DNA from: Candidatus Neomarinimicrobiota bacterium
GTDB taxonomy: Bacteria > Fidelibacterota > UBA8477 > JABMPR01
Assembly (NCBI GenBank): GCA_016784545.1
Contig: JADHUM010000041.1
Span: 1-39,033, forward strand
Direction of reading: 5' to 3'
Length of the DNA stretch: 39,033 nt
The stretch's first letter is position 1. Every line of letters begins with the position of its first letter. The notes beneath the pieces were generated by a model. That model was not told the DNA's origin, ran no database searches, and saw only the letters and a program-made list of their open reading frames with translations. Shown here piece by piece: positions 26,453-33,987 of this stretch. The translations under genes and the position numbers were made by a program.

Positions 26453-26526
26453 TAGCAGGGGGCGGATTTGAACCGCCGACACCCGGCTTATGAAGCCGGT
26501 GCTCTAACCAACTGAGCTACCCTGCC
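26453..26526 (-). tRNA. tRNA-Met (CAT), elongator type
   Basis: 74 nt cloverleaf on the minus strand: acceptor GGCAGGG with CCCTGCT, D arm GCTC/GAGC, anticodon stem CCGGC/GCCGG with loop TTCATAA (anticodon CAT), T arm GGCGG-TTCAAAT-CCGCC, discriminator A. The acceptor closes at position 1 (G-T), unlike the initiator, so elongator Met is likelier; lysidine-modified tRNA-Ile2 cannot be fully excluded. The 3' CCA is not encoded (CAA follows). Confidence 0.95.
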
Positions 26527-26603
26527 ATTTCAATCACTACCCACTCACGTGGGAAAAGGAGTCAAATTACGGATAAACTACCCCTTCTGATTGCTACCAG
26601 TCG

Positions 26604-26628
26604 CGACGTAGTCGTTCAGACGAAGTCG
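26604..26628 (+). repeat. Intergenic hairpin repeat with GTA/GAA internal loop (copy c)
   Basis: CGAC/GTCG outer stem (26604-26607, 26625-26628), GTA (26608-26610) opposite GAA (26622-26624), GTC/GAC inner stem and GTTCA loop. This is the cleanest copy. Confidence 0.68.
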
Positions 26629-26664
26629 GACCCTGCCCTCTTTCAAAATCTCTTCTGGCGCGCC

Positions 26665-26703
26665 TGCCTGCCGAAGTGGGGCTCAGTCCCACGAAGGCCG
26701 GCA
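26665..26703. repeat. Long intergenic hairpin with symmetric GAA/GAA internal loop
   Basis: TGCC and GCC pair with GGC and GGCA (one unpaired T and C), GAA (26673-26675) faces GAA (26693-26695), and GTGGG pairs CCCAC around a GCTCAGT loop. The tandem G-A opposition would favour sheared pairs in RNA. It lies 36 bases after copy c. Confidence 0.65.
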
Positions 26704-27075
26704 AAAATAGAATTTTCACTCCCTGTGAGCAAGTGAATAAACCAGGCATTACTGTGAATTTTCGTTTTCTATGATTGCTCCGCGGCCAGTTCAGTTTTTT
26801 CTGAAGATGAATGCTTTTTCATTTATTAATATAGTTTCAGATTCCAATTATTTGCCAATAGCTACCCCTATCACAATTATTTTATCTCCCTAAAGTTTGG
26901 GGGAAGAAATGTTGCAACTTCGACACTGCTTTGAATCCATCCCGACATTTGATCTGATAGCTGCAAATCCGACCCATTTGTTATGAAGACAACCCATATC
27001 TATAACGCTTTTTGTAATCGATTCGCTTCTGCAATTGATAATAATGTTTTCTCCCAAGATGAAAGTTAAGTTCTT

Positions 27076-27753
27076 ATGATGAAAATTCTACTAGTTGAAG
27101 ATGAAAAGCGGTTAGCCCAGCATCTTCGCAGCCTCTTAACGGAGAATAATTATTCTGTCACCGCTGCCCATGATGGCAAAACTGCCTGGGATATTATCAC
27201 TGCAGATGCATTTGACGCGATTATCCTGGATTGGCTACTCCCTGAAATTACCGGTGTTGAGATTTGTGAGCGTCTCCGACAACAGGGTGATAAAACACCA
27301 ATCTTATTTTTGACAGCACAATCCGCAATACATCATCGTATAAAAGGTTTTGAAGTGGGTGCCGATGACTATCTCACCAAGCCCTTTCATTCGGAAGAAT
27401 TGCTAATCCGTCTGGCCAGTCTTATACGGCGCAGTCACCAACCCCCCATCTCCATCTTCACATCCAAAGGATTTACCTTCGATGCAACCAAGCACTTTGT
27501 CTTCTTCGATGGTCAATCCACTGAACTTTCGCAAAAAGAATCTGCAATACTAAATTTACTCTTTCAACATCCTGGTGATGTGATATCAAGGAAAACCTTC
27601 CTCCAGGAGATATGGGGATACGATTTTGATCCCAAAACCAACACCCTGGAAGTGTATATCCGGATGCTGCGAACCAAACTCGATCGACTCAGTTCCATGA
27701 AGCTGATTTACACCAAGCGGGGTGAAGGTTATTACATCGAAAATGAAGCTTAG
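27076..27753 (+). CDS. OmpR/PhoB-family response regulator
   Basis: 225 aa. Receiver domain with acidic pocket (Glu8, Asp9), phospho-acceptor Asp52 (AIILDWLLPE), Thr80 and Lys102 (LTKPF). The C-terminal winged helix ends with the usual GEGYYIE motif. The next gene begins inside its last codons. It starts MMKILL; either ATG could be used. Targets cannot be read from the sequence; the nearest other gene is a convergent multiheme cytochrome. Confidence 0.95.
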   Translation: MMKILLVEDEKRLAQHLRSLLTENNYSVTAAHDGKTAWDIITADAFDAIILDWLLPEITGVEICERLRQQGDKTPILFLTAQSAIHHRIKGFEVGADDYLTKPFHSEELLIRLASLIRRSHQPPISIFTSKGFTFDATKHFVFFDGQSTELSQKESAILNLLFQHPGDVISRKTFLQEIWGYDFDPKTNTLEVYIRMLRTKLDRLSSMKLIYTKRGEGYYIENEA

Positions 27754-29143
27754 GCTACCCAACCTTTCCATAAGATTCAAGATCATTTTTGCCCAGGCAG
27801 CCAGCCTGGCAGGAATATTATTTCTTTTTACCTTCATCCTGTCTATCCTGCTAAATCAAGTTTTAAATATGAATCTTGATCGCTTTTTACATATGCAATC
27901 TGATAATTTCCAATCCACGATTAGCGTCCAGAATGGTCGAATTTCATTCCATGATTTACACAGTAATTTTGAGCACTCCGGTACACTGGAGGATGAAATT
28001 CCCTTCTTTGTTCAGTTCCTGAATGGCAGCGGACATACCCTCATGCTTTCAGGCAATCTGGAGGGTCGACGACTTTACCATGGTGGAAAACTCCCCCCAC
28101 AGGAAACCATGGAGACCGTTTTCTTTTTTGGGGAACCGTCAAGACGTTTGACCACACCTGTACATATACACAAGCAACACCTTGGATGGCTCATCATTAC
28201 CATTCCCTTCGATTATCTCGATGATTTTAAGGACTATAAGAATAAAATTGTTTTCATCACGGGTAGCATCGCTATTTTACTCTTCATATTCCTCAGCTTT
28301 CTTTTTGTGAAGTTAGCCTTGAGGCCCGTAAAGCAGCTGGCCAAGAGCGCTGAAGTATTGGCTGAACAATCTGAGATCAGTGCTCTCCCAGATATTGAGA
28401 GCAATGATGAAATCGGCGATCTCACCAAGACGCTGAATCACCTCTTGCGCAAAGCAGGTCAATCCATGGAAACCCTGGAGCTTTTCGCAGCCAATGTTTC
28501 CCACGAGTTGAAAACACCCCTGGCTATTATGCATTCTGAGATATCACTTCTTCAAAAAAATATTGATCCAAACAACCAGTATTCACTGGATCTGTTGGGT
28601 GAAGAAGTGGATAGAATGCAGACCCTCATTGAGAATTTGCTGGTTATTAGCAACTCGCAACGACCTTACAAACTCTTGCCATCAGACATATGGCTCCAGG
28701 ATTTCATCAGTGATGAATCTGGTCGAATTCAACGTATCTTTCGTAACAAGAACATGCATTTTGATTTTTCAAAAGTTGAATCCGCCAAGGTCTATACCGA
28801 TATCTATCTTCTGCAGCTCGTCTTTGATAATCTGGTTAGAAATGCAGTACTCTACTCGCCTGACAATACAACCATATCCATTTCGACTACCTCAGATGAT
28901 TCTGGTGTTTCCATTCATGTATGTGATACCGGTCCTGGAATAGCTGAGGTGGAACTTGCCAAAATTCTTGAACCATTTGTTCGGGGAGAATCAAATGTCC
29001 ATCAAGCAATGACTGGCAGTGGTTTGGGCTTATCCATTTCTACATGGGCAACAAAACTATTGGGCGGGAATCTCAACCTGGAGAACATCGCTCCTCATGG
29101 AATTCGAGCATCCATCACCCTACCCCATACTTTCAGAGACTAA
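27743..29143 (+). CDS. Two-component sensor histidine kinase
   Basis: 466 aa from ATG 27743; a GTG at 27722 is possible. TM1 (~13-40), a ~120-residue periplasmic sensor, TM2 (~165-187), HAMP (~190-240), HisKA with His254 in NVSHELKTPL, and a HATPase domain with NLVRNA (N box), DTGPGI and GSGLGLS. The start overlaps the response regulator stop by 11 bases, so the pair is coupled. The 3' end overlaps the convergent cytochrome gene by 4 bases. The ligand is unknown. Confidence 0.95.
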   Translation: MKLRLPNLSIRFKIIFAQAASLAGILFLFTFILSILLNQVLNMNLDRFLHMQSDNFQSTISVQNGRISFHDLHSNFEHSGTLEDEIPFFVQFLNGSGHTLMLSGNLEGRRLYHGGKLPPQETMETVFFFGEPSRRLTTPVHIHKQHLGWLIITIPFDYLDDFKDYKNKIVFITGSIAILLFIFLSFLFVKLALRPVKQLAKSAEVLAEQSEISALPDIESNDEIGDLTKTLNHLLRKAGQSMETLELFAANVSHELKTPLAIMHSEISLLQKNIDPNNQYSLDLLGEEVDRMQTLIENLLVISNSQRPYKLLPSDIWLQDFISDESGRIQRIFRNKNMHFDFSKVESAKVYTDIYLLQLVFDNLVRNAVLYSPDNTTISISTTSDDSGVSIHVCDTGPGIAEVELAKILEPFVRGESNVHQAMTGSGLGLSISTWATKLLGGNLNLENIAPHGIRASITLPHTFRD

Positions 29144-30666
29144 AAGTTTTTTAAATACTCTTCCCTGAAGTAGGTATTTTTGTGTTCCTCAAAGGATCTG
29201 AATTCCTGATCCAATAAATATTGCAGTGGATTTTCTTCACCAAGTGCCAGAATAGAATGACAGAGTGTACATTCATCAGAAATACCCACGCCTGCTTCAT
29301 CTACCAGGTGTCGGTTATGACATCTGAAACAACCATCGCTTTGCTCATGCTGCATAAAATTATGGCAGGAGAAACATCCAAATTCCACACGGTGACCAAG
29401 GTGATTAGGATAGGTCCCCCAATCAATCTTCATGGCAGGATGAATGTTGCGATCGTAAATGGCTTTTACTGCTTCTATTGATTTTGGTAGAGATAGGAAA
29501 TCTTTATCTGGGTATTCCAGCTCATAATAAGAAGTAAGTCTATCTCCAATATCAGCCAGAGCAGAGTCTTTATCATTATATGAGGTAGTTATTGCGGCCA
29601 TGGCTTCGCGCTTCATATAGGGAATTTCAGGATCAATATCACCCCTGGCCATGGCATGATCTAGAGCTGCATCAGGCTGTTCATAGATATGGGTGGCACG
29701 GTTATGACAATCAACACAATCCATAACACGGGGTTCAGAATCCTCAGAAGTGGAATCAGCCAGATGTTTATTGGTATATCTCTTAAAACTGCCATCTCGC
29801 TGCATAACCTCAACCCAGATCATATCCTCACGCATATCATCAACAGAGCTATAGCGAACTTTATTATTCTCGGCAATGTGCCAATGGATTCCTGACCCTA
29901 CCCCGTTGGCTGCATCAACTTTTAGATTGAGAGTGGTGTACTGCTTGGTATTGGCCTCATCATCCCGATATCGCTCAATCTTAACCAACTTTGAGCCATA
30001 GTGCTTTTCAGGCCAGTGGCATTTACCACAGGTTTCGGTAGCTGGACGCAAATTGTGAATGGGGGTTCCAATAGGTTTATCATACAAGTCGAACATGGCT
30101 GATACTGCCTGCCATGCACCGTTAACTTTAGCGGCTGCCAATGCCTGTAACCCCTCGCCAATATGACAATCCACACAGGGAACTTTTGAATGAGGGGAAA
30201 CCGAGTATACTTGCCATTCGGGACCCATGATGGTGTGACAGGCAGTACCGCAAAATTCTGATTCATCCATGTAATGCATGGCACTCGAGCCTGCAGCGAC
30301 AATAAATAGGACATTTATAATTGTCAATATACCGACAACTGGCACCACCTTCTCCCAAAAATTTTGTGCGTCTATTCCTCCACCCTCAAGTTTGTCTATG
30401 AATACATTGTGAAGTGTTGTTCCGGTTTCCTTTTTTTGTTTCCGCCAGGCAAAAGGCAAGAGAACCAATCCAATTACGAAAATGATGGGAATGATAAAGT
30501 AGGTAACAATCCCAGTATAAGTACTTCTGAAAACACCCACCAGGGACAAGCCCTCAAGGATGAAAAAAGAAATGAAAGCAGTACTCGCCAGAATGGTTCC
30601 AATTTTGCCAATCCAATTCAAGAATAGCAATTGTATAAACATCAAATATCGTCCAATAAAACCCAT
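29140..30666 (-). CDS. Membrane-anchored multiheme cytochrome c, NapC/NirT-like
   Basis: 508 aa. Three hydrophobic segments lie in the first ~135 residues, then a periplasmic part with seven heme-binding sites: CGTACH (residues 139-144, a CX3CH variant), CVDCH, CGKCH, CVDCH, CFSCH, CFRCH and CTLCH. Extra His residues follow several sites and could be distal ligands. A NapC/NrfH-like first heme near a membrane anchor suggests quinol oxidation and electron transfer to a periplasmic acceptor. GGAG eight bases before ATG 30666 supports the start. No partner reductase is in the window. It converges on the sensor kinase gene with no terminator between them. Confidence 0.88.
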   Translation of the reverse strand: MGFIGRYLMFIQLLFLNWIGKIGTILASTAFISFFILEGLSLVGVFRSTYTGIVTYFIIPIIFVIGLVLLPFAWRKQKKETGTTLHNVFIDKLEGGGIDAQNFWEKVVPVVGILTIINVLFIVAAGSSAMHYMDESEFCGTACHTIMGPEWQVYSVSPHSKVPCVDCHIGEGLQALAAAKVNGAWQAVSAMFDLYDKPIGTPIHNLRPATETCGKCHWPEKHYGSKLVKIERYRDDEANTKQYTTLNLKVDAANGVGSGIHWHIAENNKVRYSSVDDMREDMIWVEVMQRDGSFKRYTNKHLADSTSEDSEPRVMDCVDCHNRATHIYEQPDAALDHAMARGDIDPEIPYMKREAMAAITTSYNDKDSALADIGDRLTSYYELEYPDKDFLSLPKSIEAVKAIYDRNIHPAMKIDWGTYPNHLGHRVEFGCFSCHNFMQHEQSDGCFRCHNRHLVDEAGVGISDECTLCHSILALGEENPLQYLLDQEFRSFEEHKNTYFREEYLKNF

Positions 30667-30777
30667 GTAGTTCTCCGTAATACAGATTATTGAGGATGAA
30701 AGTTAATTAACCTGACTGTGTAAGCAATTGCTAGTCTTAGCATTAAATATTATTAATTATCGAAGTGGTCATCCCTG

Positions 30778-30805
30778 TTGAAATTTCCCAAACATACCTT
30801 ATTTT
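30778..30805 (+). promoter_or_regulatory. Possible promoter of the MFS transporter gene
   Basis: TTGAAA (30778-30783) and TATTTT (30800-30805) with a 16-base spacer, about 40 bases before the ATG. A 10-bp palindrome (AGCAATTGCT, 30723-30732) lies upstream between the divergent genes. Both are weak on their own. Confidence 0.35.
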
Positions 30806-30844
30806 AAATCTCTACTATTAGATCAATTAAAGGAAGGGCTTAAG

Positions 30845-32089
30845 ATGAAATTCAGCTATGGACGATTATTGCTTCTTGGGTTTGGATTTATGGGTACAAC
30901 TATCCTGTGGGGAATCTACAATGCCTATGTCCCCATCTTCCTTCAGGCTGGTAGAGAGGGCTTTTCCACCACGTCTGGTGTAACTGGTTTTGGGATGAGT
31001 GCTACAGCAACCGGTTTTGTCATGACACTGGATAACATAGCCGCACTCTTTATCCTCCCATTTATCGGTGCCTGGTCGGATAGAATTAGAACTAAAATGG
31101 GTAGGCGAAAACCTTTTATAGCCATGGGAGCACCGCTTGCATTTATAGGTTTCATTGGAATCCCCATCATGCTGAACGTTTCCCTGATCCCCTTCATGAT
31201 TGCCATCTTTATCACCCTCTTTTTCATGGATGTATTCAGAACACCTGTAATATCTCTCATGCCGGACATCACGCCCTCTCCCAAACGCTCCCAGGCAAAT
31301 GGCATTATAAACCTCATGGGTGGTGTTGGTGCAGTTCTGGCTTTTGTAGTGGGTGGTGTTCTGTTCAAGGTATCAGTTGGAGCCCCTTTCTATTTTGGTG
31401 GAATTATCATGCTCATCGGTGCTGCTGTTGTACTTTATTTTGTTAAAGAACCAGAGGTCCCGGAGCCTTCAGAGGAAGAACCTGGACTTTTGGACAGCTT
31501 CAAGACGGTATTGGTTGACAAAGACAGATCTGCCTTGTTTTTACTCCTGGCAATTTTCTTCTGGTTTCTTGGGTATGGGGCACTGGAAGTTTTCTTTACC
31601 TCTTTTGCTGTAAATCGGTTCGGTGTGGATAGTGGGGTTGCTACTGGACTCCTGGCTTTTTTCTCACTCCCCATCGTCCTCTTTTCGCCATTGAGTGGAT
31701 ACCTCGGTGCTAAATTTGGAAGAAAAATAATCATCATGGTGGGTATTGTTGGCTTTGCCATCCTGCTTTTTTGGGGTTACTCAATTCAATCTCTATCAAT
31801 GATCAAGGTTATGCTTCCCCTCACCGGAGTCACCTGGTCACTCATACTGGTCAACTCACTCCCTATGGTAGTGGATATGGCTCCTCAGGATCGATTGGGA
31901 ACCTACACAGGGTTGTATTATCTCTCTTCCCAATCCTCAGCCATAGCTGGTCCAATCATGGCCGGCCAAATTATAGAAATCTTTAATAACAACTATGGTG
32001 TGGGTTTCATCTATGGGTCGATTACCTTGGTGATTGCACTTCTATTAATGATTCCAGTAAAACGTGGCGAGGCGCTCACAGAAAGCTGA
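30845..32089 (+). CDS. MFS transporter, SLC45/GPH-like sugar symporter type
   Basis: 414 aa with about twelve membrane helices. The loop 2-3 motif GAWSDRIRTKMGRRKPF is the MFS signature in the form seen in sugar/cation symporters of the SLC45 type, and DVFRTPVISLMPDITP matches the conserved helix 4-5 region of that group. AGGAAGGG precedes the ATG. It is divergent from the cytochrome gene and followed after one base by the acyltransferase gene, so the two form an operon. Substrate is probably a mono- or disaccharide, by family only. Confidence 0.88.
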   Translation: MKFSYGRLLLLGFGFMGTTILWGIYNAYVPIFLQAGREGFSTTSGVTGFGMSATATGFVMTLDNIAALFILPFIGAWSDRIRTKMGRRKPFIAMGAPLAFIGFIGIPIMLNVSLIPFMIAIFITLFFMDVFRTPVISLMPDITPSPKRSQANGIINLMGGVGAVLAFVVGGVLFKVSVGAPFYFGGIIMLIGAAVVLYFVKEPEVPEPSEEEPGLLDSFKTVLVDKDRSALFLLLAIFFWFLGYGALEVFFTSFAVNRFGVDSGVATGLLAFFSLPIVLFSPLSGYLGAKFGRKIIIMVGIVGFAILLFWGYSIQSLSMIKVMLPLTGVTWSLILVNSLPMVVDMAPQDRLGTYTGLYYLSSQSSAIAGPIMAGQIIEIFNNNYGVGFIYGSITLVIALLLMIPVKRGEALTES

Positions 32090-32090
32090 T

Positions 32091-33482
32091 ATGCTTTACC
32101 ATTTTCTTAAATACCTCTCATATTTCATGGTGACTGTTTTCTACAGACGCATTCATGTAGAGCATAAAGAACGTGTCCCTACAAATGGACCCGTCATTCT
32201 GGCTGCCAATCATCCTAACACCATGATGGATCCCCTGTTGGTGGCCCTACTCTGTGGTCGCAATCCCCACTTCCTCGGAAAAAGCACTCTGTTTAACTCG
32301 AAGCTAGCAAAAGTCTTTTTTAAATCTGTCCATGTATTACCGGTTTATCGGAAAATTGATGCTGAAAAAGAGATGGGCAAAAATGCCCAGGTTTTTGAGA
32401 GATGTTACCAGTCCCTTGAAGCTGGGAATGCTTTGGTCATCATGCCTGAGGGCATTAGCCAGATGGATGGCACGTTGCATGAAATTAAGACTGGTACGGC
32501 TCGAATTGGTCTGGGAGCAGAGGTCAGGAATGCCTTTGAACTAGGGGTTCAAATCGTTCCAGCGGGGATTAATTACTCATCTGCAACGGAATTTTTTAGT
32601 GATGTACATTGCCGATTTGGAAGACCCATTGACCTCCGCGAGTACCAGGATCTTTATAAAAAGGATGAATACGAAGCGGTTTATGAGGTGACCAATCAGA
32701 TTCGTGATGCTCTGGCCAAGCTTACGACTTCAGTTGATAATTCAGAAACAGCAGGCATGTTGAAGAATCTCAAACTGATTTATAAAATGGAGCTTGCCAT
32801 AGATCTGGGGCTGGATGATGATTTAAAGCAGCATGACTTCTCCATGACCCGTGGAATGGCAGATGCCATCAACTGGTATTATGTAGAACATCCAGAATTA
32901 TTCCACCAAATGGATCGTCGTATGACTCGATATCTTGCAAAAGTAGAAGGTCTAGAGCTGCGAGACGAGTTGTTGTCTACAGCTCAGGGGCACAGAACCA
33001 TTACTAAAAGAGCATTGGGACTTCTGGGTGTGATCACTGGATTTCCCATATACATCTGGGGTATCGTGAACAACTTTCTGGCCTATAGAATACCAGCCCA
33101 ACTTGTAAAAGTTCTTGGAACGTCACTTGAATATTTATCTACGATAAAAATGCTATCAGGTTTTGTGATCTTCGCCTTGTTTTATACATTTCAAACCATA
33201 GGTGTCTGGTACCTCACAGGGTCTGGACTACTAACCACATTGTATATTCTCAGTCTATTACCTGCTGGTCTTTTTGCACGGTACTATCATGATACTATGC
33301 AGAGATACCGTCAACATATTCGCATTTTCACCTTGTTCTTAAAGCGCAAGACCTTGATGTATGAAATCATTCAGGAGCGAATGGCTTTAATTGAAGGAAT
33401 TGATGAAGCGAAGGCGGAGTATATGAATCGGCTGGAAGAAGAATCAGGCTCCAATGTCGGTGTGGATGACGATGAAGCCTGA
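32091..33482 (+). CDS. PlsC-like 1-acylglycerol-phosphate acyltransferase family protein
   Basis: 463 aa from ATG 32091, one base after the transporter stop; a GTG further upstream would overlap the transporter gene. The acyltransferase motif I is NHPNTMMDP, a HX5D spacing rather than the usual HX4D, as I recall for the branch with NHPN. Motif III reads MPEGISQMDGTLHEIKTGTARI. The C-terminal part adds two or three membrane helices and a charged tail (GVDDDEA). It probably acylates a glycerol-phosphate-type acceptor at the inner membrane. The link with an MFS transporter is unexplained. Confidence 0.87.
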   Translation: MLYHFLKYLSYFMVTVFYRRIHVEHKERVPTNGPVILAANHPNTMMDPLLVALLCGRNPHFLGKSTLFNSKLAKVFFKSVHVLPVYRKIDAEKEMGKNAQVFERCYQSLEAGNALVIMPEGISQMDGTLHEIKTGTARIGLGAEVRNAFELGVQIVPAGINYSSATEFFSDVHCRFGRPIDLREYQDLYKKDEYEAVYEVTNQIRDALAKLTTSVDNSETAGMLKNLKLIYKMELAIDLGLDDDLKQHDFSMTRGMADAINWYYVEHPELFHQMDRRMTRYLAKVEGLELRDELLSTAQGHRTITKRALGLLGVITGFPIYIWGIVNNFLAYRIPAQLVKVLGTSLEYLSTIKMLSGFVIFALFYTFQTIGVWYLTGSGLLTTLYILSLLPAGLFARYYHDTMQRYRQHIRIFTLFLKRKTLMYEIIQERMALIEGIDEAKAEYMNRLEEESGSNVGVDDDEA

Positions 33483-33563
33483 TTGCATATAAGCAGATTG
33501 TATCATAATAACGCCACCATTCACGATCCGTTCCAAACTCATTTAAAATAATTCTCCCGGGGC

Positions 33564-33592
33564 TTGACAGACCTTGTTGCCCCGATTATATT
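33564..33592 (+). promoter_or_regulatory. Promoter of initiator tRNA
   Basis: TTGACA (33564-33569), 17-base spacer, TATATT (33587-33592), followed by a C-rich discriminator. The -35 is perfect and the -10 matches at 5 of 6. Confidence 0.85.
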
Positions 33593-33642
33593 CACCCCGC
33601 TCTCACCGGAGCATAGCTATAATAGCTAGGACCGGTAAACAT

Positions 33643-33716
<74 letters not shown>

Positions 33717-33721
33717 CAAAT

Positions 33722-33757
33722 AAAAAAAAGGTCACTCGAATAGGGTGGCCTTTTTTT
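33722..33757 (+). terminator. Rho-independent terminator of initiator tRNA
   Basis: AAAAAAAGGTCAC pairs with GTGGCCTTTTTTT (one G-T) around a short loop; the T-run follows directly. It lies 6 bases after the tRNA. Confidence 0.88.
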
Positions 33758-33815
33758 GTATGTCTGGAGATTGGAGTCAATGCCTAATGGTTCGATCCGA
33801 AGTAAAGTTGCCTGC

Positions 33816-33852
33816 TTGCCACGGCGTAGCTGAAAGCGAAGATGGACGGCAA
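33816..33852 (+). repeat. Intergenic hairpin repeat with GTA/GAA internal loop (copy d)
   Basis: TTGCC/GGCAA outer arms (33816-33820, 33848-33852), GTA (33826-33828) opposite GAA (33838-33840), GCT/AGC inner stem and GAA loop. The middle segment is imperfect. Confidence 0.62.
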
Positions 33853-33866
33853 GTTTGAGGAGGAAT

Positions 33867-33892
33867 GCGAGGGAATCCCGGAGGGATGTCGC
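33867..33892. repeat. Intergenic repeat hairpin (copy g, TGCGAG...GTCGC type)
   Basis: GCGA/TCGC outer and ATCCC/GGGAT inner arms around GGA. It resembles the hairpin at 22639. The longest open frame of the downstream GH9 gene starts in this repeat, which argues for the later start. Confidence 0.5.
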
Positions 33893-33987
33893 TCAGCCAA
33901 TCCCACAGGATAGCTGATGAATATTCCTGTATAATTATTAGCTTACCCACAATTATTTATGGTACAATCATTGTCTTGGGGATGAAG

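Larger units (their letters stand above)
26527..27075. other. 549-bp intergenic region with repeat hairpins upstream of the two-component genes
   Basis: Contains hairpin repeats at 26604-26628 and 26665-26703, then AT-rich DNA. A possible plus-strand TTGTAA/GATAAT pair (27012-27042) has a 19-base spacer and is too weak to call. No credible coding frame is seen. Confidence 0.55.

Noticed and set aside
26112-26455. Open frames of 85-89 codons on both strands between the LacI promoter region and tRNA-Met
   Set aside because: They cross palindromic repeats and the tRNA terminator, have no ribosome site and no recognisable product.
27012-27042. Promoter TTGTAA/GATAAT for the two-component genes
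   Set aside because: The 19-base spacer and 4/6 -35 box are too weak in AT-rich DNA.
33865-33987. Longer N-terminus for the GH9 protein
   Set aside because: It begins in an intergenic hairpin repeat and puts about 40 residues before a normal signal peptide; ATG 33988 has the better ribosome site.
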